A DNA stretch of 64,000 bases, from positions 2,743,001 through 2,807,000 of the forward strand of contig NC_015259.1 in assembly GCF_000192745.1 (NCBI RefSeq), written 5' to 3'. The notes beneath the pieces are model-generated. The model saw only the letters and a program-made list of their open reading frames with translations. It did not search any database and was not told the DNA's origin. Shown here in pieces: positions 32,492-40,418 of the stretch (its first letter is position 1; every line of letters begins with the position of its first letter). Source of the stretch: Polymorphum gilvum SL003B-26A1. Lineage in GTDB: Bacteria > Pseudomonadota > Alphaproteobacteria > Rhizobiales > Stappiaceae. The translations under genes and the position numbers were made by a program.

Positions 32492-34596
32492 GGGCGGTTG
32501 CTCCTGCCGACCATACCGAATCCTAAGCGCCTTTTCTCAATCGTTACGCCGCTGCCTAACCGGATTTCGGCACGACGGAGAACATTTACATCCCGAACGA
32601 TTGGGCCAGCGAGGCGTGCTCCTGTGGTGTCGAGTAGCGCGAGAACTGAACGCGGGAGGGAGGCATAGGACATGCCTCGCTCGATATCCTTGACCGCCTT
32701 GAACAAGTCATAGGTCAAGGCAACGTCTTGCGCCGAATTACCCTCTCCCACCTCGAGAAAGCGCAATGGAGCCGCTGGTCGCCCGTCCGCGGCGGCGTGA
32801 GCGGGCTGCACATGCCGCCTCGGCACGACGAGCAATGCCTGCACGTTCGAAGGAGGAAGCGGCTGGCCAAAGGTTGTGGTCAGGGAAACCTCAAACTCCT
32901 GGTTTTTGTTGAGCAACAGCTCAATCTCACGTGCTACTTCGAACAGGCTGTCGTCTTTTTTGTCTTCCACGACTGCCTGAAATTCACGCAGGACGGAGGC
33001 ATCAAGAACGGTCATTGTGCGAGCCCCGATTGACCTACGCACCAGCCGGCAGGAGAAGTCGCGCACCATCCTTTGGATCCGGGTCGCGGTCACGGGGCGC
33101 TTCTTGCGAACATCCTGCCGAGAAAGAAAGGTATCCAGCTCGGCCAGTCGGCGCAGGAGCTCGACCTCAAGCGCCGTTAGGATTCGTGACTTGCGAACAT
33201 GCTCTAAGCCCTCGGCGACTGAGCGGCTAAAGCGCGTATCGATGTCGCGGAGCCGGTAGCTCGTATTGCGACTGACCTCGACAGTGGTGTCGGGGGAAGC
33301 GAGAGCTGGGTCGAGAAGGCCCGAGAAGCTGTCCAATACCCCTTCGATCATAGTAGGCAGGTAAGGAGATCGTCTGGAGCTCAAGAACCAGTGCAATCCC
33401 ATTGCGGTGTTGTTGTCTTGAAGCCCAAGCTCCTTGATGTCCTTAAGCAAAGACGGCCCGGCCTCTCGGTCCCAAAGGTGGAACAGCGCATGATGGTACT
33501 GGGCAGCAACTAGCTCGAAGATAGCCGAGGATGTCCTCGACGACGGCTTGGCCTTGCGGACGGCCTGCTCGTCCGCAACGGACAAGTTCGCGGCCCAGGC
33601 GCATGGCATGAGGTCAGACTCGCGCGTCTCGTGGCGGTGGCCTGCGAGCAGATACGAGAACAGCGAAAAGAGTTCACGGAAGCTCCAGCGCTTTCCGCTA
33701 CCAAGTTCATACCAGCGCAACATTGCGAGCAATCCTGTTTGCTCGCGGGGGTGCGAGAGCTGTTCTCGGCTGGTGCAGAACGGGCACCGCTGACCAGCCT
33801 CGCACTCGCCATAAGCGGGCCACAAGCTCGTTTGGATCGCTTGCCGGAGGACCTGCTCAGCTGGTGGCGGATCCCCGTCTTCCGTGGAAACCAGCAGAGA
33901 CTCCATGTCCATCGGCCAGACGGCGATATCCGGGTGTCCCCCAAGGGGCCAGCACGACGGCGCGTCGGGAAGAAGGCTGACCGCCCGGGTTACCCTTTCC
34001 AGCAATGTGCGCAATGCGGGCTGATCTGTTTCCGCGGCCAATATAAGCGCGTCGTCTAGCACACCGCGGTTTACGCAGCAAAGATACAGCCCGGTCGCGC
34101 CGTCGGCGAGCGCGCTACCGAGTTCCTGAAGCAAAAGCTCAGCTGCTGACTTGCCCGTGGCGCCGGCAACAACGGAGGCATCTTGCACGATCGACAGTGC
34201 AATGTCTCCGCGTGGGGGCCGAGCTAGTCGACCGGCGTCGACGGAGACTAAACGAGGCACCTTGCCTTCTGTAGGACTAAATCTGCTCGCGAGTTCCCCT
34301 AACAGGGCACCCCCGCAGTTAAGCGAGGCATCAAGCCATCCCATAGTCGTTTCGATCGCCTCGGTCTTCCCGTTGCCGGGACCGCCTACGAGCAGGACCA
34401 CGCGTGGTGCCTCTGGGATCCCCCTGCCAACTTCGGCGCACCACCGATCGAGCTTGGCCAGAAGGTTCGTCTTAAAAACTCGTTCTCCCGGCCGGCCACT
34501 TGACTCATCGAAGGGACGGCGCACGCCTCCTGACCGGTTGCCGGCCCAGTCAAGAAGCTGCGCGGGAAACCGCGGTGCAAGCATACCTTCAGTCAC
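32488..34596 (-). CDS. 702-aa P-loop NTPase with a Cys cluster (DptF-like)
   Basis: Walker A is G-G-P-G-N-G-K-T at residues 71-78. A hydrophobic strand L-Y-L-C-C-V-N-R-G-V-L-D-D-A-L follows at about 170-184, resembling the I-N-x-G-V-L segment I recall from DptF. A C-x5-C-x2-C cluster (Cys265, 271, 274; R-C-P-F-C) suggests a zinc ribbon. R-W-S-F-R-E-L-F-S-L-F-S-Y is similar to a DptF helix before a lid domain. The C-terminal third has no known motif. It starts 3 bases after the methyltransferase stop and overlaps the 506-aa gene by 4 nt. It probably acts as a regulatory or loading ATPase for the large translocase (inference). Confidence 0.7.
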   Translation of the reverse strand: MTEGMLAPRFPAQLLDWAGNRSGGVRRPFDESSGRPGERVFKTNLLAKLDRWCAEVGRGIPEAPRVVLLVGGPGNGKTEAIETTMGWLDASLNCGGALLGELASRFSPTEGKVPRLVSVDAGRLARPPRGDIALSIVQDASVVAGATGKSAAELLLQELGSALADGATGLYLCCVNRGVLDDALILAAETDQPALRTLLERVTRAVSLLPDAPSCWPLGGHPDIAVWPMDMESLLVSTEDGDPPPAEQVLRQAIQTSLWPAYGECEAGQRCPFCTSREQLSHPREQTGLLAMLRWYELGSGKRWSFRELFSLFSYLLAGHRHETRESDLMPCAWAANLSVADEQAVRKAKPSSRTSSAIFELVAAQYHHALFHLWDREAGPSLLKDIKELGLQDNNTAMGLHWFLSSRRSPYLPTMIEGVLDSFSGLLDPALASPDTTVEVSRNTSYRLRDIDTRFSRSVAEGLEHVRKSRILTALEVELLRRLAELDTFLSRQDVRKKRPVTATRIQRMVRDFSCRLVRRSIGARTMTVLDASVLREFQAVVEDKKDDSLFEVAREIELLLNKNQEFEVSLTTTFGQPLPPSNVQALLVVPRRHVQPAHAAADGRPAAPLRFLEVGEGNSAQDVALTYDLFKAVKDIERGMSYASLPRSVLALLDTTGARLAGPIVRDVNVLRRAEIRLGSGVTIEKRRLGFGMVGRSNRP

Positions 34597-34599
34597 ACG

Positions 34600-36042
34600 C
34601 TACTCCGCTGCCGCTACGGTGCGCAGCTCACTTGTTGCAAAGTCCGCTTGCGCAAGCTCAATTTCCTTCAGCGCCTGCGATACTGCCATCCCGATTACAC
34701 GCGCCAGATACGGTGGTACGGCATTGCCGACTTGAGTATACCGCGGGCACTCGCGTGTCCGCCGGTCGCCCCCTGTTGTGTATTTGCCCTTAAACAAAAA
34801 CCAATCAGGGAACGACTGAATGCGCGCACTTTCTCGGACCGTAAGGATCCTTGGCTCTGAATAATGCAGTACATCGTCAGGCAGAGTCGTAATCGTTGGC
34901 GCCGGCTCAGTTGGAGACATGGGGTATATTCGGTGCTTCTTGAGACCATATCCGAGGCGCGCCTCGTCGTTCATCCGGACGCCCTTGCGACATTCCAGGA
35001 GTATCCGGGCAAACCTTTGGCGAACTTCATCTCGGTGACGCGCTAGCCGCATGCTGTTAGGCGTGCCCGAGGCGCCCTGACGCATGAGCTCTTGGTAGGT
35101 CGTCATAGCTGAGCGGGGCGTGGCCTCGAAAAAACCACGCGGCGATTGGGCATCGGTGCAGGGCACCATTGGGCGATCTCCAATCTCCAGGTCGGAGATC
35201 GCATCTGCGGCAGATATGACCTCGCCTACCCCGAGTTCCCGCAGCTGCTGACACCGTGCTTCTTCTAGCAAAGCAAAGACGCGATCGATGCCGCCAGCAA
35301 GAAATGGCAAAAGACCTTTTCGTATGCCGATGGCGATAAGCCTGGAACGCTTCTGCGGTACTCCGAAGCGGGACGCATCCAAGAGTTCGGCTTTCACCAC
35401 ATAACCTGCGGTATCGAGACTATCAGCCAACCTCTCGTAAAAGGATTGCTTTCGCGGCGAGCGCCCCGATTGCAGGTCAACCACGGCTCCACTCTTATGG
35501 GCTACCTGCATGCCCGGGACGTTTTCTAGGACCAGCACGTTCGGCTGCAGAGCTTCAACGACTTCAACATACTTGTTGAAGAGTAGGTTCCGGGGATCGT
35601 CCTCTATTCTCCGTCCCGCGAAGCTAAATCCCTGACAGGGGGGGCCACCGGCTAGAACCTCGACCTCGCCGCGCAGTTGCTCGAGTTGTTCCTTGTGCTC
35701 TCCGAGGACCTCATCGATACCCCACGCCCGCTGGTCCAGCCAGGACGGCCACATGAAGCGGTATGCTTCTGGCGAGTCATCCCCAATGAAATTGGTGGAG
35801 AACGTCTCAAATGCCATATCGTCGCGCTCTATTGCAAAGAGGCCACGCATCCCCGCCAGAGAAAGCCCGAGAGACAGCCCTCCACAGCCAGAAAACAAGT
35901 CCACAAACTTTCGCGCCTGCTTGACCTCGTCAAACTCGCCTGCAGCCTTGCCGAGCGCTTCGCGCAGCGTCCTGCCGCCAGCCGAGCCCCAAAGCCCGGT
36001 CAGGTCAGCCAGCAATACATCCTTTTGCGCCCGCCTGGCCAT
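34600..36042 (-). CDS. DNA (cytosine-5-)-methyltransferase
   Basis: A 480-aa m5C methyltransferase with all main motifs: I, D-L-F-S-G-C-G-G-L-S-L-G (AdoMet); IV, G-G-P-P-C-Q-G-F-S (catalytic Cys); VI, E-N-V-P-G-M; VIII, Q-K-R-S-R-L-I-A-I-G; X, V-G-N-A-V-P-P. About 45 extra N-terminal residues precede motif I. It methylates cytosine in host DNA; the target recognition region between VIII and X is not readable to a site. It is upstream of the NTPase gene by 3 bases and 12 bases downstream of the antitoxin-like gene. It supplies the self mark in the proposed system; vsr is at the other end. Confidence 0.93.
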   Translation of the reverse strand: MARRAQKDVLLADLTGLWGSAGGRTLREALGKAAGEFDEVKQARKFVDLFSGCGGLSLGLSLAGMRGLFAIERDDMAFETFSTNFIGDDSPEAYRFMWPSWLDQRAWGIDEVLGEHKEQLEQLRGEVEVLAGGPPCQGFSFAGRRIEDDPRNLLFNKYVEVVEALQPNVLVLENVPGMQVAHKSGAVVDLQSGRSPRKQSFYERLADSLDTAGYVVKAELLDASRFGVPQKRSRLIAIGIRKGLLPFLAGGIDRVFALLEEARCQQLRELGVGEVISAADAISDLEIGDRPMVPCTDAQSPRGFFEATPRSAMTTYQELMRQGASGTPNSMRLARHRDEVRQRFARILLECRKGVRMNDEARLGYGLKKHRIYPMSPTEPAPTITTLPDDVLHYSEPRILTVRESARIQSFPDWFLFKGKYTTGGDRRTRECPRYTQVGNAVPPYLARVIGMAVSQALKEIELAQADFATSELRTVAAAE

Positions 36043-36054
36043 TGCCTCTTACCC

Positions 36055-36237
36055 TCAACTTTCCCGAGGCTCGACAGTCGCTGCGTCACTCAGCGCCGTC
36101 AGCCGTTCGAATTCTTCCACGGCCACGACCACCACAACCGGGCGGCCGTGTTTCTCGATCACCACCGGTTCGGCTCGGGCGGTGTCGATGAGCAGGCCGA
36201 ACTGATGCTTCGCGTCCCGTGCGGACATGGCCTTCAT
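36055..36237 (-). CDS. Phd/YefM-type antitoxin without an adjacent toxin
   Basis: A 60-aa protein with the full Phd/YefM N-terminal fold: M-S-A-R-D-A-K-H-Q-F-G-L-L-I-D, A-R-A-E-P-V-V-I-E-K-H-G-R-P-V-V-V-V and E-E-F-E-R-L. These proteins bind operator DNA through the N-terminus and neutralise a toxin through the C-terminus. Here the C-terminus is short, and the next gene downstream is the methyltransferase rather than a toxin. A GGGGAG sequence lies 7 bases before the ATG. It is likely the first gene of the operon and could serve as its autorepressor. Confidence 0.8.
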   Translation of the reverse strand: MKAMSARDAKHQFGLLIDTARAEPVVIEKHGRPVVVVVAVEEFERLTALSDAATVEPRES

Positions 36238-36582
36238 GGCATTGCTCCCCGCTTTGGGTCACAATGAACAAAAGAGTCCGATATCACAATCAGGAAGTCG
36301 TTGGGATCGACGACCATTGCTGCGACGGACAAAGGATACTTTGATGCGCCAAGTTGCAGTGAACGGGCTTTGGATCTCAGGAGCTTTTGGTGAACGCCCC
36401 TGACATCGAAGTGCATAGCCGCGACGCTCTATTATTGTTGTCTTTCCAGTGCTTTGAAGAGAATTCACCAAATCGGCGCAGTCATGAGGTCCGGAGAATA
36501 TCGGCCCTGAGAGACCGCTTCCGGGCCTCTTGGCACCGGGGCCAGTGCTCAGTCCCACCCGCATAACCCTCGAAAACAACGG
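36238..36582. other. Leader region of the defence operon, no convincing gene
   Basis: About 345 bases between the antitoxin start and the tRNA terminator. A 106-codon minus-strand frame is present but lacks a good ribosome-binding site and protein-like composition. The promoter of the operon should lie here. It probably also holds the island border, next to the tRNA-Ser gene. Confidence 0.45.
36259..36290. promoter_or_regulatory. Direct repeat TCACAAT before the antitoxin-led operon
   Basis: TCACAAT occurs at 36259-36265 and 36284-36290, 25 bp apart, 21 to 53 bases before the antitoxin start. Candidate operator for the antitoxin; short, so only suggestive. Confidence 0.3.
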
Positions 36583-36604
36583 AAAAATCCGGCCGCAGCC
36601 GGAT
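36583..36604 (-). terminator. Terminator of the tRNA-Ser gene
   Basis: Minus strand: ATCCGGC and GCCGGAT arms around a TGCG loop, followed by TTTT. Lies 27 bases after the tRNA 3' end. Confidence 0.8.
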
Positions 36605-36630
36605 CGGGAGAACGCTTTCGCAGGGGCAAG

Positions 36631-36721
36631 TGGCGGAGAGGATGGGATTCGAACCCACGAGACGCTTTTGACGCCTACTCCCTTAGCAGGGGAGCGCCTT
36701 CGACCACTCGGCCACCTCTCC
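36631..36721 (-). tRNA. tRNA-Ser (anticodon GCU)
   Basis: On the minus strand the acceptor stem GGAGAGG pairs with CCTCTCC, followed by discriminator G and an encoded CCA. The anticodon loop reads C-T-G-C-T-A-A (anticodon at 36685-36687), the variable arm is long, as in class II tRNAs, and the T arm G-T-G-G-G-T-T-C-G-A-A-T-C-C-C-A-T is intact. Its 3' end points towards the island. Confidence 0.96.
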
Positions 36722-36983
36722 GGTAGCTGCTTCTGATAAAGGATATCGCCGCGATTGCAAGGGATTTGCGCTTACGCTCCTGTGGATCGTGCCGCGGTCC
36801 CCGCGGCCGGCCCGGCAGGGACCGTGCATCCTTTGTTTGCCATCCGGAGTTTTCCGACTGTCGGAACCGAGCGGAACCGGTCCACACTGTGTCGCGGATC
36901 ACGGTGGCCGGCTCGTTCCCCGACCACCCTGAGCCGGGCGTGCCGGCCGAAGGCTGGGCACGCCGAAGACCGAGGAGGTACGC

Positions 36984-37454
36984 ATGACCTTGAAGACACT
37001 GGTGTTCGGCCTGATGCTGGCAGCCCCGCTCGGGCTTGCCGCCACCGCGGCCGGCGCCGCCACCGCTCCGGCCGGCGACCTGTCCGCCGCCGCCGGTCCG
37101 ACCGCTGCGGCCGGGCCGCAGGCGACGGACGACCACATCCGCCTGGCGCAGCCTGTGCCGCCGCCGCCCGGCTGGGGCTGGGGCGGTCCGGCGCCGCCTC
37201 CAGGCTGGGGCCGCCCGCCACCGCCACCGCCACCGCCCGGCTGGGGCCGCCCGCCGCCGCCACCGCCCGGCTGGGGCCGCCCGCCGCCGCCCCCGCCGCC
37301 GGTCTGGGGCCGCCCGCCCCCGCCGCCTCCGGGCTACAGCCGCAGCGCCCATGTGCGCTGGTGCCTCAACCGCTACCGGTCCTACAACCCGGCGACGGAC
37401 ATGTATCTCGGCTTCGACGGCCGCTATCACTACTGCCGCAGCCCCTATCGCTGA
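36984..37454 (+). CDS. BA14K-family secreted protein with Pro/Gly/Trp repeats
   Basis: A 156-aa protein with a signal peptide (about 1-25). The middle (about 55-115) is five or six repeats of P-P-P-P-G-W-G-R type. The C-terminal 35 residues (H-V-R-W-C-L-N-R-Y-R-S-Y-N-P-A-T-D, F-D-G-R-Y-H-Y-C) are the BA14K lectin-like domain of alphaproteobacteria, with two Cys likely forming a disulfide. BA14K was described as an immunoreactive Brucella protein; the cell role is unclear. AGGAGG precedes the ATG. Confidence 0.85.
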   Translation: MTLKTLVFGLMLAAPLGLAATAAGAATAPAGDLSAAAGPTAAAGPQATDDHIRLAQPVPPPPGWGWGGPAPPPGWGRPPPPPPPPGWGRPPPPPPGWGRPPPPPPPVWGRPPPPPPGYSRSAHVRWCLNRYRSYNPATDMYLGFDGRYHYCRSPYR

Positions 37455-37991
37455 CGGCGCGGCGATCCTAGGGACGTTCGGTGCGGGCGTTCCTTGCGGA
37501 GCACTCTGCGGCCGGGCCTTCGGGCCCGGTCTTGCCGGCTTTCGGCCGGACGCGCGACTCGGACGCGGGATCGGGTCCGCTCGCGCGTCGCATGCGCCTT
37601 GCCTGGGCAAGGAGCCGGTTGATCGACGTTGGAAAAACCCGTCACGGCGAACGGGACACGGGCCGCGCCGGATGTGCCGCACTGGTCCCTGCCCTGTCGG
37701 CGCACGCGTCGGCGCTGGCCGGCTCGATGACCGGCGGTCGCCGGATGCGGCGGCCAAGATCGTCAGTCTGGATTTGATCTGGAACGCGAGCGAGCCTCCG
37801 GGGCGGGACGCTCCGGCACCATCCGAGGCGAACTCCGGGGCAAGCCTACGGGTCGCTCAGGCGCCCATCAGGCGCGCATCGGGCAACGTTCAGGGCCAGC
37901 GCTCAGGGCCAGCGACGGCGCGTCGATACGGCGCGCGCCGTCGCCCGACGGCACAAGCGGGGCTGGCCGGACCGGTTCCGGCGTGCCCGGT
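37455..37991. other. Intergenic region after the BA14K gene
   Basis: Apart from the hairpin at 37512-37529, I see no supported gene in these 537 bases. Several frames are open on both strands, but without ribosome sites or recognisable protein; they look like G+C-rich noise. Confidence 0.5.
37512..37529 (+). terminator. Hairpin after the BA14K gene
   Basis: CCGGGCC and GGCCCGG, 7-bp perfect arms with a TTCG loop, about 60 bases past the stop. Only a short T-rich stretch (TCTTG) follows. Confidence 0.5.
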
Positions 37992-38261
37992 TCAATGCAG
38001 GCTCAGCCATTCGCGCGCCGAGCGCTGTGCCTCGGCGATCTCGGCGGCGCTCATCTCGCCGGAGACTTCCTTGCGGTAGAGCACCGCCTCGCGGCTGCCC
38101 TTCATGGCGGCCAGGTTGAACCACTTGTGCGCGGCGACCAGGTCCGTGCGGCCGCTGCGCCCGCAGGCGCTGTCCAGGCCGAGCTGGAACAGGATCTCGG
38201 CCGTTGCGGGCTGTTCGCCCATGATGGCCATGTCGGCCGACTGCATGTCAAAGCGAGCCAT
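37992..38261 (-). CDS. Small Sel1-like repeat protein
   Basis: An 89-aa protein. Residues about 18-60 form one Sel1-like repeat (A-E-I-L-F-Q-L-G-L, A-A-H-K-W-F-N-L-A-A-M-K-G-S-R-E-A). The C-terminal helix has A-Q-R-S-A-R-E-W. Such single-repeat proteins are common in alphaproteobacteria and of unknown role. GGGGAG precedes the ATG at 38261; the upstream frame is open but lacks signal. Confidence 0.75.
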   Translation of the reverse strand: MARFDMQSADMAIMGEQPATAEILFQLGLDSACGRSGRTDLVAAHKWFNLAAMKGSREAVLYRKEVSGEMSAAEIAEAQRSAREWLSLH

Positions 38262-38579
38262 AGCGCTCTCCCCTTCCCTGTTGGCCGCCCGCTGCGGGCG
38301 GCGGTCCCCGAAAGCGCATGACACCCAACAATTGCCGCGCTTTCTGCGAAAAATACTGCCGCGAGGCGTTGAAAGGGGCGTTAAACTTTTAAATTAATGC
38401 AAGACAAACAAGGCTTTAAGCTTGGGTAAAGTTCACCTTTCGCTAAGCACGCGAAGCGGATTCGCGCAGCAAAAACAGACCGTGCCGCACAATCGCTATC
38501 CTCGCTGCGTCACGCTTCGTTCACCACGATCGAAATTGCGGAGCAGCGCCATGCGGTTTCTCGCCCACCCGCGACGGGC
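38262..38579. other. Divergent promoter region, AT-rich
   Basis: About 318 bases between the Sel1-like and DUF2147 genes, with an AT-rich core around 38370-38440 and a small inverted repeat CGCGAA-N5-TTCGCG at 38450-38466. Probably holds both promoters; no gene seen. Confidence 0.5.
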
Positions 38580-39050
38580 ATGTCGATGACGGCGGCGGGG
38601 ATTTCGTCCGCCCTAGCGCTCGCGCTCGCCCTCGCCCTCGGCCTCGGCGTGCTGGTCGCGTCGGCGGCCACGCCCGCGCGCGCCGCGCCCGACATCGCCG
38701 GCGACTGGCTGACGCCGGAGGGCGCGGTGGTGCGCATCGAGGCCTGCGGCGGCGCGCCCTGCGGCCGGCTGGTGCGCTTCCGCCCGCCGCCGGGCCTGAC
38801 CATGGAGACGACGCGCGACGCCAACAACCGCGACGCGTCGAAACGCGCGCGCAAGGTGCTCGGCCTGACCGTGCTGTGGCAGCTCGCCCCCGCCGGCGAC
38901 ATCTGGCGCGGGCGAACCTACGACCCGCGCCGCGGCTTTTCCGCCGTCGCAACGCTGACCGCCGCCGACCGCGGGCGGCTGACGGTCAGGGGCTGCGTGC
39001 GCGTGCTGGTCGAACTGTGCGAGAGCGAGACCTGGACGCGCCTGCGCTAG
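38580..39050 (+). CDS. DUF2147 secreted protein
   Basis: A 156-aa protein with a long Ala/Leu-rich signal peptide (about 1-35) and a DUF2147 domain: D-I-A-G-D-W-L-T-P-E-G, V-V-R-I-E-A-C, G-A-P-C-G-R-L-V, W-R-G-R-T-Y-D-P-R-R-G and L-T-V-R-G-C-V. Four Cys may form disulfides. The family is a small beta-barrel of unknown function. Homology with family members begins after the signal; the ATG choice (38580 or 38586) is uncertain. Confidence 0.8.
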   Translation: MSMTAAGISSALALALALALGLGVLVASAATPARAAPDIAGDWLTPEGAVVRIEACGGAPCGRLVRFRPPPGLTMETTRDANNRDASKRARKVLGLTVLWQLAPAGDIWRGRTYDPRRGFSAVATLTAADRGRLTVRGCVRVLVELCESETWTRLR

Positions 39051-39061
39051 GGCAGGCGCCC

Positions 39062-39076
39062 CCCGGATCGTCCGGG
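39062..39076. terminator. Shared hairpin between convergent DUF2147 and GST genes
   Basis: CCCGGA and TCCGGG arms with a 3-base loop in the 34-base gap between the two stop codons. No T run, so it may be a weak bidirectional terminator. Confidence 0.35.
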
Positions 39077-39084
39077 CTGCGGGC

Positions 39085-39795
39085 TCAGCGGGCGCGCTGG
39101 CCGAACAGCACGCTCTGGGCGTCCTTGTTCTCCGCCAGCTGCAATTTCTCGCGCTCCGCGCGGCCGACGGCGAGGCCACGGACCACGGCGGGACGCTCCT
39201 CGACGCGCGCCTTCCAGGCCTTCACGTTGGCGAACTCGTCGAGGTCCATGCCCTGGTTCTGCCAGCCCTGCGCCCAGCCGATGATCGCCATGTCGGCGAT
39301 GGAATAGGCGCCAGCGACGAAGTCGCGTCCCTCCAGGCGCCTGTTCAGCACGCCGTAGAGCCGGTGCGTCTCGTTCAGGTAGCGTTCCATGGCATAAGGG
39401 ATCTTTTCCGGCGCGTAGAGGCGGAAGTGGTGATTCTGGCCGAGCATCGGGCCGAAGCCGCCCATCTGCCACATCAGCCATTCCTCGACCTGCACGCGGG
39501 TGCGCTCGTCGGTCGGGTAGAACCGGCCGAACTTGCGGCCGAGATACATCAGGATGGCGCCGGATTCGAACACCGAGATCGGCTTCCCGTCCGGTCCCTG
39601 CGGATCGACGATCGCCGGCATGCGGTTGTTGGGCGCTATCGCCAGGAACTCGGGCCTGAACTGGTCGCCCTTGCCGATGTTGACCAGCTTCAGGTCGTAG
39701 GGAACGCCGAGTTCCTCCAGCATGATCGATACCTTCCAGCCGTTCGGCGTCGGCCAGTAGTGCAGTTCGATCGGCTGGGTCTGGGTAACGGTCAT
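39085..39795 (-). CDS. Nu-class glutathione S-transferase-like disulfide reductase
   Basis: A 236-aa protein. The thioredoxin-like N-terminal domain has W-P-T-P-N-G-W-K-V-S-I-M-L-E-E-L, where Thr/Asn replace the usual Ser/Tyr as in YghU/YfcG-type enzymes, followed by N-N-R-M-P-A-I-V-D (cis-Pro) and E-S-G-A-I-L-M-Y-L. The all-helical C-terminal domain has F-V-A-G-A-Y-S-I-A-D-M-A. It probably reduces disulfides or peroxides with glutathione. The open frame extends to 39903, but the family start is at 39795. Confidence 0.88.
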   Translation of the reverse strand: MTVTQTQPIELHYWPTPNGWKVSIMLEELGVPYDLKLVNIGKGDQFRPEFLAIAPNNRMPAIVDPQGPDGKPISVFESGAILMYLGRKFGRFYPTDERTRVQVEEWLMWQMGGFGPMLGQNHHFRLYAPEKIPYAMERYLNETHRLYGVLNRRLEGRDFVAGAYSIADMAIIGWAQGWQNQGMDLDEFANVKAWKARVEERPAVVRGLAVGRAEREKLQLAENKDAQSVLFGQRAR

Positions 39796-39918
39796 GATGC
39801 CCTCCTGCGGTGCACGGCCCTGCTTGCGAAGGATCGCAAATTCATCGGCGAATACCGATGGATTTAGAGCCTCCGCCGCCGCGGGGCAAGCGTCCGGCGA
39901 CAAAAAAGCCGCCGACGG

Positions 39919-40392
39919 TCACAGCATCAGCTTGAAACCGAGATGACTCTGGTCGAAGCCGAGACGCAGGTAGAAGCGGTGCGCGTCGGGGCGCAGCTTG
40001 TTCGAGGTCAGCTGCACCATGCAGCAGTCGCGCGCCCGGGCGAGGTCCACCGCATGGCGCATCATCTTCGCCCCGATGCCGCGCCCGCGCAGGTCCGCGC
40101 GCGTGTGCACGCTCTCCACCGTCGCCCGCGGCCGGCCCCGGAAGGCAAGGCCCTTGCAATAGGTGATCTGGTAGGTCGCCACCACCGTGCCGCCGGCGTC
40201 GAGCGCGACGTAGAGATCGGTCTCCGGCGCGGCCAGGATCTCCTCGAAGGCGCGGGCGTAGGGCGCCAGGTCCTCGCTCTCCGCCCCGGCGCGCGCGCCG
40301 ACCGCGCTGGCGTTCATCAGGCCCACGATGGCGGGCAGATGCTCGCGCCGCGCGGGCACGATGGCAACGGTGTCGGCGGATGCGTCGGACAT
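39919..40392 (-). CDS. GNAT-family N-acetyltransferase
   Basis: A 157-aa acyl-CoA-dependent acetyltransferase. The acetyl-CoA loop is R-G-R-G-I-G (about 102-107), preceded by V-E-S-V-H-T-R-A-D-L, and the end has H-R-F-Y-L-R-L-G-F. The substrate is unknown. Its start lies 26 bases after the glycosyltransferase stop, so the two are probably co-transcribed. Confidence 0.88.
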   Translation of the reverse strand: MSDASADTVAIVPARREHLPAIVGLMNASAVGARAGAESEDLAPYARAFEEILAAPETDLYVALDAGGTVVATYQITYCKGLAFRGRPRATVESVHTRADLRGRGIGAKMMRHAVDLARARDCCMVQLTSNKLRPDAHRFYLRLGFDQSHLGFKLML

Positions 40393-40418
40393 GATTCCTC
40401 CCCGAAAGACGGCGTCCT

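Noticed and set aside
36259-36579. 106-codon minus-strand frame upstream of the antitoxin, a possible toxin
   Set aside because: No toxin-family motif, no ribosome-binding site, and mixed composition; not credible as the missing toxin.
36852-36866. TTCCGA-CTG-TCGGAA palindrome upstream of the BA14K gene
   Set aside because: Too short and too common at this G+C to call an operator.
37455-37991. Open frames after the BA14K gene
   Set aside because: Several overlapping frames on both strands, none with a ribosome site or recognisable protein.
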